Source of the DNA: Desulfobaculum bizertense DSM 18034
GTDB lineage: Bacteria; Desulfobacterota; Desulfovibrionia; Desulfovibrionales; Desulfovibrionaceae
Length of the DNA: 64,000 nucleotides
Direction of reading: 5' to 3'
Assembly: GCF_900167065.1 (NCBI RefSeq)
Contig: NZ_FUYA01000006.1
Span: forward strand, 145,961 to 209,960
This document shows positions 56,106-64,000 of the stretch, piece after piece (position 1 is the stretch's first letter; every line of letters starts with the position of its first letter). The position numbers were made by a program, and so were the translations under genes. Below the pieces are notes generated by a model. That model was not told the DNA's origin. It searched no databases and saw only the letters and a program-made list of their open reading frames with translations.

Positions 56106-57809
56106 CTATTGCGGCCGGGAAGCGAGCGCCTGCACCCTCTGCGGGGGGTAGAGTGTATCAAATTCCTTGCCTGAGACAAAGCGCTCCCGCGCAACAAAAC
56201 GAGAGCTAAAGATGCTCCGTGAGGGGTCGTAAAATTCATTGCGAATCCCTGCAAGCTGCATCAGAGAATGAATCAAGTCATCTGTTTGATAACGCCGAGA
56301 CAGAAGATGCGAAGCCGAGAGGGCGGGAAGCCGATGCTTCGCAAGCGGTGAGGCCCAAAGAATGAAGGGGATTTCGAACATATTCCGAGTAGGGACCAGC
56401 TCATTGTGCCCGTTAAAATCTTTCTCCTCAAAAATTTCATCACCGTGGTCGGAAAAATACAGAAAGGCAATGTCCTGATCCGCGTGCACCCGTGCCTGCT
56501 GCAAAAAAGAAAACACAACCTGATCGTTAAACCGCACGGCAGTGTCATACTCGTTTGTTTTGGAAAGAATCTCACGCTGATGCGCCCGAGAGGCAGAAGA
56601 GTAGAGCGCCTTGTTAAGATAGGGCGGAGAGCCATAAAAAATCGGCATTTCAGAAGGAAAACGCTCATTGTATGAGCTGTGATTTCCCATGAGATGAATA
56701 AAAATAACCTTGTGTGGCGCGGGATCGGCAAGAGCCTGTTTCAGCTTTGGTAACAGACAACTGTCCAGACTGGATTCACCAATGACCTGCTCTGAAATTT
56801 TGAGAAGCCCCTGAGAGCTGTACCACTTCTCATTCGCACCATGGGCAAGCAGCGTCATAGCCGTATCGTGAGCACCCGTACTGGGCTGATTAGAATACCA
56901 AAAAGTCTTGTAGCCAGCACCATTGAGCGCCTGAATAACAGTCTGGTGCATGGCGCGCTGCTCCCAGTTTTTAAAAGTAAACGCCTTCTGCAAAACAGCA
57001 ATGGTGTGGGCATGGGGAGAAATGACGTCACGAAAAACAAAAAGATCGGGTTCCTTGGCCAAAAGAGGCGTTGTCCGGCGGGGGTAGCCATAAATCTGCA
57101 TGTGATTCCGCGTCAGCGATTCACCAATCACGACAACAAGAGTCTTCGGCGCATCGTCTTCCATAACCGTCACAATATTCTTGGAGTCAGCATTGCGAAT
57201 GCACTCCTCAAGCTCCTTGTGCTGCTGAACGTAATCGAAATAGCTCAAGACAGCAGAAGAAACATAAAAATCTCGTGAGAAAAGCTGTCCGCTGTTCAGC
57301 GCCCAAACCGCAGCGCAAGCGCATAGCGGCGCAGCAAGCATCACTGTTTTGCGAGAGACAGGCTCGAACTGTGCGTAACGAAAAAGAAGCGCCAGAAGAC
57401 TCACTCCAAGAGCAATGCAAAAAACCAGAGCCGCTGACGTATAATCTTTCAAAAAATCAGCGGCTTCACTGGGGTTTGTCTCCAGCATCGGCGCAAAGGT
57501 ATCCGCCGTTGGCATGGCAGAGTACAGCGTTAAATTCGAAATGGTAATTATGAAAACAGGAAAAAAAAGCAGCCACACTGCCGCGTAATACGCCTTTCGG
57601 AAACGACCAAAGAACAGCGCCGGGACAACAAACACGAGTGATGCAGGAAGACTTTGCACAAAAAGGCTCTCAAAGCTCCGGCCACTCCCACAAAAAAGCG
57701 CTACAATGCCTACAAAAAAAGTAGGCAAATACATGAGCGAAATATCCCAACCCAAAAGTGTAAAATCGTTCTTTATCTTCTTAAAATATTTATAAAATCT
57801 TGCTTGCAT
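56106..57809 (-). CDS. Phosphoethanolamine transferase, sulfatase superfamily (EptA/CptA-like)
   Basis: A 567-residue inner-membrane enzyme. Five N-terminal membrane helices (to about residue 170) are followed by a periplasmic alkaline-phosphatase-fold domain. The nucleophile motif is VVIGESLTRNHMQIYGYPRRTTP, with Thr as the likely phosphoethanolamine acceptor. Other metal ligands: IHLMGNHSSYNERFP, FLYFSDHGDEIFE and the His in NGHNELVPTRNMFEIPF. It probably decorates lipid A or core sugars, lowering polymyxin affinity. SLT instead of the TA(R) of classical EptA is closer to CptA-type enzymes. No clear Shine-Dalgarno at the chosen ATG. Confidence 0.85.
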   Translation of the reverse strand: MQARFYKYFKKIKNDFTLLGWDISLMYLPTFFVGIVALFCGSGRSFESLFVQSLPASLVFVVPALFFGRFRKAYYAAVWLLFFPVFIITISNLTLYSAMPTADTFAPMLETNPSEAADFLKDYTSAALVFCIALGVSLLALLFRYAQFEPVSRKTVMLAAPLCACAAVWALNSGQLFSRDFYVSSAVLSYFDYVQQHKELEECIRNADSKNIVTVMEDDAPKTLVVVIGESLTRNHMQIYGYPRRTTPLLAKEPDLFVFRDVISPHAHTIAVLQKAFTFKNWEQRAMHQTVIQALNGAGYKTFWYSNQPSTGAHDTAMTLLAHGANEKWYSSQGLLKISEQVIGESSLDSCLLPKLKQALADPAPHKVIFIHLMGNHSSYNERFPSEMPIFYGSPPYLNKALYSSASRAHQREILSKTNEYDTAVRFNDQVVFSFLQQARVHADQDIAFLYFSDHGDEIFEEKDFNGHNELVPTRNMFEIPFILWASPLAKHRLPALSASHLLSRRYQTDDLIHSLMQLAGIRNEFYDPSRSIFSSRFVARERFVSGKEFDTLYPPQRVQALASRPQ

Positions 57810-57925
57810 AGATTCTGTAGAGTTGAATAATGAATTTTTATCTGGTCCAAGTTCTGTTTTCTACACAGGCACCTATCTGACGTCAATTAAACGCAAATAA
57901 CCTCACACATTTTATGTGCATCAGG

Positions 57926-58441
57926 ACTGGATGGGTGCGGGGCCTGCCCCATGGATGGGCGGGTGGGGGAAGTTGGGGGCCTGCCCCCAAACCCCCGCGT
58001 AAGGGAATGATTCCCTTACGTATCCTCATCGAGTTTAAAAGCCGTACAAGCTTCGCTTGCACGGCTTTTAAACTTAATGGGGCTAGCGTCGAGAGCCTCT
58101 TTCTCTTCTGCGAGTTGCCACCATTCCTTTTGAACGCTTGCGTTCAAAAAGAAAGGGTTGAGGCGCAAAGAAAAAGAACACACGCCCAGTTAACTAGGCC
58201 GAAAAAAAGGGGCCGGATGAAGGGGAAAGTCAAAGGCTTTCACACATCCGGCCCCTTTTATTTCGGACGAAAACGGGATTCCCAAGGGCCTCGTCCTTGG
58301 GCGGGGTCAAGGGGCAGCGCCCCTTGCAGAGCACGAGACGGAGTCTCGTACCCCCACCCCCCCCAAAAGCCCTTACGGGTTTGGGGCTGCGCCCCAATAA
58401 AACTGCGCCCCATGCAGAGCACGAGACGGAGTCTCGTACCC
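57926..58441 (-). repeat. Multi-hairpin intergenic element, copy 9 (reverse, duplicated head)
   Basis: Longest copy (516 bp). H1 occurs twice (58421-58437 and 58333-58349), separated by a GGGGC/GCCCC hairpin segment. H4 is a chimera: the outer part is of the copy-3 type (CGAAA..), the inner part of the copy-1 type (GGCCGGATG). Linker of the copy-3 type; H5; H6 second type, extended as in copy 5, with one G-T wobble; H7 57998-58020; H8 TTGGGGGC/GCCCCCAA; H9 reduced. The echF stop codon is 4 bases away. Confidence 0.92.
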
Positions 58442-58445
58442 CAAT

Positions 58446-58895
58446 TTACTCCTTCGTGCTCTTGGGTGCTTTTGGTGCAGATTTCTTAGCCTTGGGCGCA
58501 GCCTTTTTTTCAGCCTTGGGAGCTGTTTCCCCAGAGGGAGCAGCTTTCTTCTTGGGCTTAGGCGGCGTACCGGTCAACAGCAAGGTTCCCCGTTCACTCA
58601 AAGGCTTGCGGTGCTCCTTGTCCATACTCAAACTGCTGGGTGGACAATTGTCCACACACACACCACAGAGAATACAGGCAAAAGGATCAAGTTCCCATGT
58701 ACCTTTCTTACGATCAACTGTGATGCACTGCGACGGACATTTCCTGGCGCACATCCCGCAAAAGATGCACGAATCAATGTCGTTATTCAGAGTTCCACGA
58801 TACATATCAAAGTTGCCACGTACCTCAAAAGGGTACAAACGCGTCGCTTTCTTCGAAAAAAGATTCTTGAGAGCGGTTGGTGTCAAAGTGAGCAT
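58446..58895 (-). CDS. echF: Ech hydrogenase, two-[4Fe-4S] ferredoxin-like subunit
   Basis: A 149-residue electron-transfer subunit homologous to NuoI. Two cluster motifs: CIFCGMCARKCP (about 43-54) and CILCGVCVDNCP (about 74-85). It relays electrons between ferredoxin and EchC. The last 45 residues are a Lys/Ala/Pro-rich tail (KPKKKAAPSGETAPKAEKKA) not needed for the ferredoxin fold. AGGAGG precedes the start. Last gene of echABCDEF; no classical terminator, repeat copy 9 follows. Confidence 0.93.
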   Translation of the reverse strand: MLTLTPTALKNLFSKKATRLYPFEVRGNFDMYRGTLNNDIDSCIFCGMCARKCPSQCITVDRKKGTWELDPFACILCGVCVDNCPPSSLSMDKEHRKPLSERGTLLLTGTPPKPKKKAAPSGETAPKAEKKAAPKAKKSAPKAPKSTKE

Positions 58896-58907
58896 AGCTG
58901 TGACCTC

Positions 58908-59984
58908 CTAACGTTCCGTGCACGAGATGCACGGGTCGATGGACAAGACCACGACAGGCACGTCCGCAAGCTCAATTCCACCAAGCATGTGCAAAAGTGG
59001 CGGGATATTGGCAAACGTGGGGGTACGAATACGAACCCGGTCGAGATACTTTTTCCCACTGCCCTTGACGTAATACATCAGCTCACCGCGCGGCTGCTCT
59101 GTCCGGCGAATAATTTCACCTTCGGGATAGCCTTTGAACGGAGTCGCCAAATCGCCTGCGGGCAGACGGGATATGGACTGACGAATGATGTCGATGGACT
59201 GGAGCACTTCGTCGAAACGGACAGCACAGCGTGCCCAGGAATCGCACTGAGGGTGCGTCACAGGCTCAAAATCAATGCGGTCAAAGCACTCATATTCGAG
59301 CTGGCGGCAGTCCTGAGCAATGCCAGAACCGCGAAGTGTTGGGCCACAGGCTCCTGTTTCTATAGCGACATCTGGCGGCAACATGCCAATGCCACAGGTC
59401 CTTTTTTTCACCGTGTAGTCATTGAGCATAGCGTCACGCAGGTCGTGGAGCGGCTGATCGATTTCATCAATCTGCTGGAGAATCCAGCGAATCTGCTCTG
59501 GACTCAAATCGCGACGCACGCCGCCGATAATGTTGACCGACACGATAACGCGGTTACCTGCGGTCGCTTCGTTAATGTCCATGACCTTCTCGCGCAGCTT
59601 CCAGATCTGCTGGAACAACGCTTCAAAGCCAAAGGCATCGGCAAAAAGCCCCAGCCACAAAAGGTGGCTGTGCATGCGGTGCAGCTCGGACCAAATCATG
59701 CGCAAATGCTGCGCACGGTCTGGGACTTCAATGTCCATCATGTCTTCGATGCAGTGGCAGTAGTTCATGGCATGAATGCAGGAACAGATGCCGCACACAC
59801 GTTCGACGACATACACCATCTGGTGAATGTCCTTAATTTCTGTCAACTTTTCCAAGCCTCTGTGCACAAAGCCCAAAGCCGGAATAGCTTCCTGTACAAT
59901 CTCGTCCTCGACCACCAGCTTCAGATGAATAGGCTCCGGCAATACCGGATGCTGAGGGCCGAAGGGAATTATTGTCTTGGCCAT
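58908..59984 (-). CDS. echE: Ech hydrogenase large subunit ([NiFe] site)
   Basis: A 358-residue catalytic subunit. Nickel ligands C64 and C67 (RVCGICS) and C352 and C355 (DPCISC) are present. The protein ends three residues after the last ligand (TER), so there is no C-terminal extension to be cleaved, as known for Ech enzymes. Homologous to NuoD. AAGGA at 6 bases before the ATG. Confidence 0.96.
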   Translation of the reverse strand: MAKTIIPFGPQHPVLPEPIHLKLVVEDEIVQEAIPALGFVHRGLEKLTEIKDIHQMVYVVERVCGICSCIHAMNYCHCIEDMMDIEVPDRAQHLRMIWSELHRMHSHLLWLGLFADAFGFEALFQQIWKLREKVMDINEATAGNRVIVSVNIIGGVRRDLSPEQIRWILQQIDEIDQPLHDLRDAMLNDYTVKKRTCGIGMLPPDVAIETGACGPTLRGSGIAQDCRQLEYECFDRIDFEPVTHPQCDSWARCAVRFDEVLQSIDIIRQSISRLPAGDLATPFKGYPEGEIIRRTEQPRGELMYYVKGSGKKYLDRVRIRTPTFANIPPLLHMLGGIELADVPVVVLSIDPCISCTER

Positions 59985-59993
59985 AGCGAATCC

Positions 59994-60365
59994 TTACTTT
60001 TTGGTGATCTTGAGATTGTTTGCCAGCGGAACCTGCTCAAGGGTCACTTCCTCATCGAGCAGGAGCGTCCGGTTAAAGTCCAGAACCAGTCCGTCAAAAA
60101 CAAGGGCGAACTGATCGCGCATTTCGTTTTCGGGCAGCATGGCGCAAAAATATACGCCGCTGATGCTCGGCACTGGCGCATCTCGCAGTGCTTCCATGCG
60201 CAAGGTATGCATCTCCAGGTCCCTATCGAGGTGGTACAGCAAATCCACTGTTTCCTCTGTCTTGTTGGTACATGTCATTCCAACAAGCCTGTAGCCCTGG
60301 TTCTTGTACTTCAGAACCTCGCTTGCGAGGGTATCGGGTGTGACTTCAGTCAGATTTTCAATCAC
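59994..60365 (-). CDS. echD: Ech hydrogenase subunit D
   Basis: A 123-residue NuoC-like subunit (partial homologue of the 30-kDa complex I subunit), with YRLVGMTCTNKTEETVDLLYHLD and ISGVYFCAMLPENEMRDQFALVF. The GTG start has GGAGGGA upstream. Nine bases before echE. Confidence 0.9.
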   Translation of the reverse strand: MIENLTEVTPDTLASEVLKYKNQGYRLVGMTCTNKTEETVDLLYHLDRDLEMHTLRMEALRDAPVPSISGVYFCAMLPENEMRDQFALVFDGLVLDFNRTLLLDEEVTLEQVPLANNLKITKK

Positions 60366-60382
60366 GGTGTCTCCCTCCAGAG

Positions 60383-60829
60383 CTAGCCCTTCATTGCTTC
60401 AACTTTTTCTGCAAACTTCTGCAATCCAAGCACCACTCCGTCGATAATCGCTTCCGGACGCGCCGGGCACCCCGGGACGTACACGTCCACCGGGATAACC
60501 TTGTCCACGCCACCAACAACGTTGTAGCACTCCCGAAAAACACCGCCAGAAAGCCCACAGGCTCCAATGGCAATGACCGCCTTAGGATCAGGCATCTGGT
60601 CATAAATGTTTTTCAGCACCTTTTTGTTTCTGTGATTCACAGTGCCCGTTACCAGCAGAACATCGGCGTGTTTGGGATTACCAACATTAACAATCCCGAA
60701 ACGCTCAATGTCGTACAGGGGAGTCAGGCAGGCCAGTGTCTCAATATCGCACCCGTTGCAGCTACCGCAGTCATAATGAATGATCCACGGCGACTTGATG
60801 CGGGACTTCTTTATAAATGACTTCAGCAT
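60383..60829 (-). CDS. echC: Ech hydrogenase small subunit (proximal [4Fe-4S])
   Basis: A 148-residue NuoB-like subunit. Cluster ligands are in YDCGSCNGCDIE (C21, C24; C27 nearby), GACGLSGG and VPGCPARPE. It passes electrons from EchF to the NiFe site. Two bases after echB. Confidence 0.95.
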   Translation of the reverse strand: MLKSFIKKSRIKSPWIIHYDCGSCNGCDIETLACLTPLYDIERFGIVNVGNPKHADVLLVTGTVNHRNKKVLKNIYDQMPDPKAVIAIGACGLSGGVFRECYNVVGGVDKVIPVDVYVPGCPARPEAIIDGVVLGLQKFAEKVEAMKG

Positions 60830-60831
60830 GA

Positions 60832-61686
60832 TTAACTCGCGGCGTGCAGCCAGATGAGGTTAACGAAAGACATCGCAAGGCCAATGCTCCAGACGTACTT
60901 GAGCATCCAGCGCCAGGTCATGCGCGCCATTGTGTTGTCGATAAGGATTTCGACGAAGTACACAACCAGCAGCAAAATCAGCATGCCATACCAGCTTGTT
61001 CCCCAGAACAGGGCACACAGGCCAAGCAGCAGCACGGTTTCGTACCAGTGTGCAATCTCAATAAGGCCAAGATACGGGCCAGAGAACTCCGTCAAAACAC
61101 CTTTGACCAGCTCCTGATGCCCGTGATGGGACGTGGAGAAATCAAAGGGCGATTTGCGAAGCTTAATGGTCAAGGCAAAGCTCAGCACAATGAACATCAG
61201 CGGAAGCTTCAGAATCAAAGGCTGCTCATAGGCCCATGCGTCGCTGATATTGAAACTGCCAGTCACCATGTAAATGCCGACAAAGACCAAAATCAGCAGC
61301 GGTTCATAGGTCAGAACCTGGATAAGCTCGCGCTGGGCGCCAACCTGTGAATACGGAGAAGGGACGCTCATTGCGCCCATCACGAGGAAAACAGAACCAA
61401 TCGCCTGCACAAAGAAAATGAAAAGCAGGTCAGACTGGGCAAAGAACAGCATCACAGAGAATGCCGCTGCGACGAGATACACCCACGCACAGAAAACCTG
61501 CCACGTGCTCGCAACCATTCTGGTTTTGCCAAAAAGCTTGGCAACATCATAAAACGCCTGCACCACTGGCGGGCCTTGCCGAGACTGGAACCACGCCGTG
61601 ACCCGGCGGTCCGTACCAGCGATAAGTCCACCAAGCAGAGGAGCAACCACGAGGCCAATCAGGCCAAGAATAATTGAAGCTGTCAT
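60832..61686 (-). CDS. echB: Ech hydrogenase membrane subunit B (NuoH-like)
   Basis: A 284-residue protein with eight hydrophobic segments. Conserved NuoH-type features: DRRVTAWFQSRQGPPVVQAFYDVAKLF near residue 27, and the loop SPFDFSTSHHGHQELVKGVLTEFSGPYLG with acidic and basic residues for ion coupling. One-base overlap with echA. Confidence 0.95.
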   Translation of the reverse strand: MTASIILGLIGLVVAPLLGGLIAGTDRRVTAWFQSRQGPPVVQAFYDVAKLFGKTRMVASTWQVFCAWVYLVAAAFSVMLFFAQSDLLFIFFVQAIGSVFLVMGAMSVPSPYSQVGAQRELIQVLTYEPLLILVFVGIYMVTGSFNISDAWAYEQPLILKLPLMFIVLSFALTIKLRKSPFDFSTSHHGHQELVKGVLTEFSGPYLGLIEIAHWYETVLLLGLCALFWGTSWYGMLILLLVVYFVEILIDNTMARMTWRWMLKYVWSIGLAMSFVNLIWLHAAS

Positions 61687-63578
61687 TACAGCGCCCCTCC
61701 CATCATCAGAATAATGAGACCAATGGCCGCAATATTTACTGGTGTCGTCAAAACGTTTTCACCAAAGACTGCAGAAAGGTAGTAGTTGCCTGCCGAAACC
61801 TTGACCGGAACATTCATTGGGCCTCTAAAAAGCCCCTCTTTCATGTCGCCAATCTGCAAGCCACTCATGTATGCGCCCGTAGTCTTGATGCTCTTGGACC
61901 GCTTTGCCGCACGCAACGCGTACAGGAATCCAAGACCCATAACAAAGAACACCGGATACACGGCGAATGCCCCAAGTGGTCCGCGCAGAACCCCCGCAGA
62001 ACTCGTCAGCGGAGCCGCACCAAACAGCGGCGCAATCAGTCCTGAATAAATTGCCGGGATGCCCAGCGAAAGAATGATCGTCAGCCCCGCAAGTGTCGCA
62101 AGAACAATGCGGATACACAGCGCCTGCTCTTCCTTCTGCGGTGCCTCACCAGAAGGTGCAGACAGAAGCAGTCCGGCCCAGCGTGCCCAGTAAATCACCG
62201 TCAGCGCAGAACCCATCGCCATCATAACAACGACAAAGAGGTTGCCTGCAGCAGATTCAATGGCCAGCCACTTTGCCAGCAGAACACCAAACGGCGGGAG
62301 AATCATCGTCAAAATGCCAACCACGGCAGCAATCGTCGTAAATGGCATACGCTGATACAGACCGTGCATGTCTTCGATGTCTCGCGATCCAATCTTTTGC
62401 TCAATCGTGCCAACGCACAGGAACAGCAGCGACTTGGATACCGCATGGAAGATGATAAGGAGAATGGCCGCTGTCAGCGCCGCAGGTGTGTTGATACCCG
62501 CACACGCGATAATCAGCCCAAGGTTTGAAATCGTTGAGTACGCCAAAATCTTTTTGCCATTTGACTGACCAATGGCCAGCGCTGCACATGCAATAAACGT
62601 AAAGCCACCGCACAGGGCAACGCCACTCGAAACAAACGAACCTGCAAAGGCTGGGGCAATTCGCAGAATCACATACACACCAGCTTTCACCATCGTGCTC
62701 GAATGCAGCAAAGCAGAAACGGGCGTCGGCGCAACCATTGCCCCCAGAAGCCAGCTCTGGAATGGGACCTGAGCCGCTTTCGTGAATCCGGCAAGGCACA
62801 GGAATGCCATCGGAATCAGGAGCGCGCCTGCTGTCGTCGGACCCGCTGCAATCATCTGTTGCAGATCAAGAGTCCCCGTAACCGAATAGGCCCACATCAT
62901 GCCAATCATGAAGGCCAGCCCACCAAGGCTATTCATCCACAATGCCCGTACACTGTTTTTGATCGCGATGTCTGTCCCATCATGACCAATCAGGATGAAC
63001 GAACAGAATGTCGTGACTTCAAAGAAAAAGTACAGCCACAGGATGTTATTCGAAAGCACCAGACCATTCATTGCGCCCAAAAAAAGCACCATGTAGAGGA
63101 AAAATCGCGGCTGACGCGACTTATCCAGCTTCAGGTGCTCCTCGTGCGCCTTCATGTATGGAAGGGCGTACACACAGATCAGTGAACCAATGATCGAAAT
63201 AATAAGGACCATGATCAGCGACAGCTGATCCGCATAGAATGCAACCACTGGTCCCTCATGATCTACCATGAACAGCTCAAAGACTGCCAACAGAACAAGT
63301 TGTGAAACAGTAAAGAATTTAATGAGAAAGTTTTTATGCTTGAATGCATAGTAAAGAATGACAAACAATAATGCGAAATCAGCTAGCGTGACCAGCGCTC
63401 CCCATCCGCTCGGCGGTGAGTAGCTGAACGTCCCCCCCGCTAGCAAAACAAGCGAAGATAACGCCAGAATGATTCCCGTGACCGTTACCACAAGCGATCT
63501 AATGAACCCCGCCCGTAAAAAATAGCAGGCTAAACCCGCTACTATCGGAAGGAGTATCAAAAGCATCAACAAATTGGA
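61686..63578 (-). CDS. echA: Ech hydrogenase membrane subunit A (NuoL/MrpA-like ion pump)
   Basis: A 630-residue antiporter-like subunit with about 16 membrane helices. The Glu of helix 5 and Lys of helix 7 typical of NuoL/M/N-type channels lie in regions such as LYFFFEVTTFCSFILIGHDG and CLAGFTKAAQVPFQSWLLGAM. The His-bearing TPVSALLHSSTMVKAGVYV is also present. The start at 63578 (MSNLLMLLILLPIVAGL) follows GAGG. First gene of the operon; couples ferredoxin/H2 electron transfer to proton or sodium movement. Confidence 0.95.
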   Translation of the reverse strand, partial: SNLLMLLILLPIVAGLACYFLRAGFIRSLVVTVTGIILALSSLVLLAGGTFSYSPPSGWGALVTLADFALLFVILYYAFKHKNFLIKFFTVSQLVLLAVFELFMVDHEGPVVAFYADQLSLIMVLIISIIGSLICVYALPYMKAHEEHLKLDKSRQPRFFLYMVLFLGAMNGLVLSNNILWLYFFFEVTTFCSFILIGHDGTDIAIKNSVRALWMNSLGGLAFMIGMMWAYSVTGTLDLQQMIAAGPTTAGALLIPMAFLCLAGFTKAAQVPFQSWLLGAMVAPTPVSALLHSSTMVKAGVYVILRIAPAFAGSFVSSGVALCGGFTFIACAALAIGQSNGKKILAYSTISNLGLIIACAGINTPAALTAAILLIIFHAVSKSLLFLCVGTIEQKIGSRDIEDMHGLYQRMPFTTIAAVVGILTMILPPFGVLLAKWLAIESAAGNLFVVVMMAMGSALTVIYWARWAGLLLSAPSGEAPQKEEQALCIRIVLATLAGLTIILSLGIPAIYSGLIAPLFGAAPLTSSAGVLRGPLGAFAVYPVFFVMGLGFLYALRAAKRSKSIKTTGAYMSGLQIGDMKEGLFRGPMNVPVKVSAGNYYLSAVFGENVLTTPVNIAAIGLIILMMGGAL

Positions 63579-63948
63579 CATGACGACCTCGTTTGGATTG
63601 TTCCGTCCTTTCCACTGCCGCCTAGCCTCCCACAAGGCTAGGTATCTGCTAGAAATCCTATCCCAAATTAAGATTCCTAAACCTTTTTCTATGTCAACTC
63701 ATTGAACAGGTCAATACCACACTGAAAAGTATACCTATTCTCTATGCTTCTAATTCAGGCGCCAGACATTGCAAAACGCTCTACATCTTTTTTTTCGACT
63801 CTTTTCCCCTTCCAAACAAGCTGTTACGTCCATCTCATTATTTACCTCTCTCTTTTTATCGCATCATGCATCACATCTCTCCCTCTTTTCCTTTTCAGTA
63901 AAACACCATCACTCTTTTTTTTCTTTTCAATACAAACAGGCTTGTTGT
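63579..63948. other. Intergenic region upstream of the ech operon
   Basis: About 370 AT-rich bases, T-rich on the plus strand in its right half. No gene seen. The ech promoter should lie here on the minus strand but no clear pair could be called. Confidence 0.4.
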
Positions 63949-64000
63949 GTTGAGGCGCTGCCCCAAACCTGCAAGGGCTTGGGGGTGGGGGGTGGGGGGT
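63949..64000 (+). repeat. Partial head of another multi-hairpin element at the window edge
   Basis: TTGAGGCGCTGCCCCAA and CCTGCAAGGGC match the H2-adjacent head of copies 3, 4 and 6. A G-rich run (three G6 blocks separated by T) follows and the window ends. Confidence 0.6.

Noticed and set aside
58611..60386. 591-codon open frame antisense to echF, echE and echD
   Set aside because: It crosses three gene boundaries of a well-recognised operon and has no ribosome site.

Overview
The window is about 55% GC and gene-dense. It reads as a chromosomal segment of an anaerobic delta-proteobacterium of the Desulfovibrio type (Desulfovibrionales). The main pointers are a complete Ech-type [NiFe]-hydrogenase operon, an N-type (sodium-type) F-ATPase operon, and a 2-isopropylmalate-synthase-family protein resembling the Re-citrate synthase known from Clostridium kluyveri and Desulfovibrio. 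Species cannot be named from sequence alone. There is no prophage block, CRISPR array or recognisable transposase.

Layout. 1-4.9 kb: end of bioY, mazG-cvpA, a zinc-binding protein and an oppF-like ATPase without partner permeases. 5.4-12.9 kb: N-ATPase operon atpDCQRBEFAG on the minus strand, preceded by a tandem universal stress protein. 13.3-24.4 kb: rRNA methyltransferase, LysM lytic transglycosylase, histone-deacetylase-like amidohydrolase with a Cys-cluster tail, hydantoinase/oxoprolinase, marR-emrA-emrB efflux operon, plsY. 25-35.5 kb: glnA, citrate-synthase-like protein fused to a Cache-like sensor domain, an unknown gene, a lone 1067-residue phage-tail-fibre-like protein, topB. 36-45 kb: ribF-clcA, tRNA-Leu, a TonB receptor followed by an ECF-type ATPase and EcfT, and a divergent pair (TiaS-like protein and candidate S component). 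45.6-55.2 kb: O-antigen-ligase-like protein, hsp20-lonB, sodium symporter, lepA-lepB. 55.8-63.6 kb: tRNA-Gln and tRNA-Glu, a phosphoethanolamine-transferase-like enzyme, echABCDEF.

The most unusual content lies between the genes. Nine copies, plus one partial copy at the right edge, of a 420-520 bp non-coding element recur about every 7 kb and fill about 6.5% of the window. Each is an ordered chain of eight or nine hairpins (called H1 to H9 here). Some hairpins are identical in every copy, such as the 23-bp H7. Others (H4, H6, H8, H9) occur as alternative stems in which both arms are replaced together, so pairing is kept while sequence changes. All nine lie at 3' ends of genes. Seven sit between convergent transcription units, and most abut stop codons of genes that have no ordinary hairpin-plus-U-tract terminator. 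One supplies the last residues and stop codon of a protein gene. I do not recognise this family. It is the best candidate here for an undescribed system: a modular structured-RNA or structured-DNA element.

Functionally, the Ech hydrogenase (ferredoxin/H2 coupled to ion pumping) and the N-ATPase (probably sodium-coupled) are the bioenergetic core. GlnA, the Re-citrate-synthase-like enzyme and plsY are central metabolism. The TonB/ECF cluster is a probable envelope-spanning micronutrient uptake route whose substrate cannot be read from sequence.
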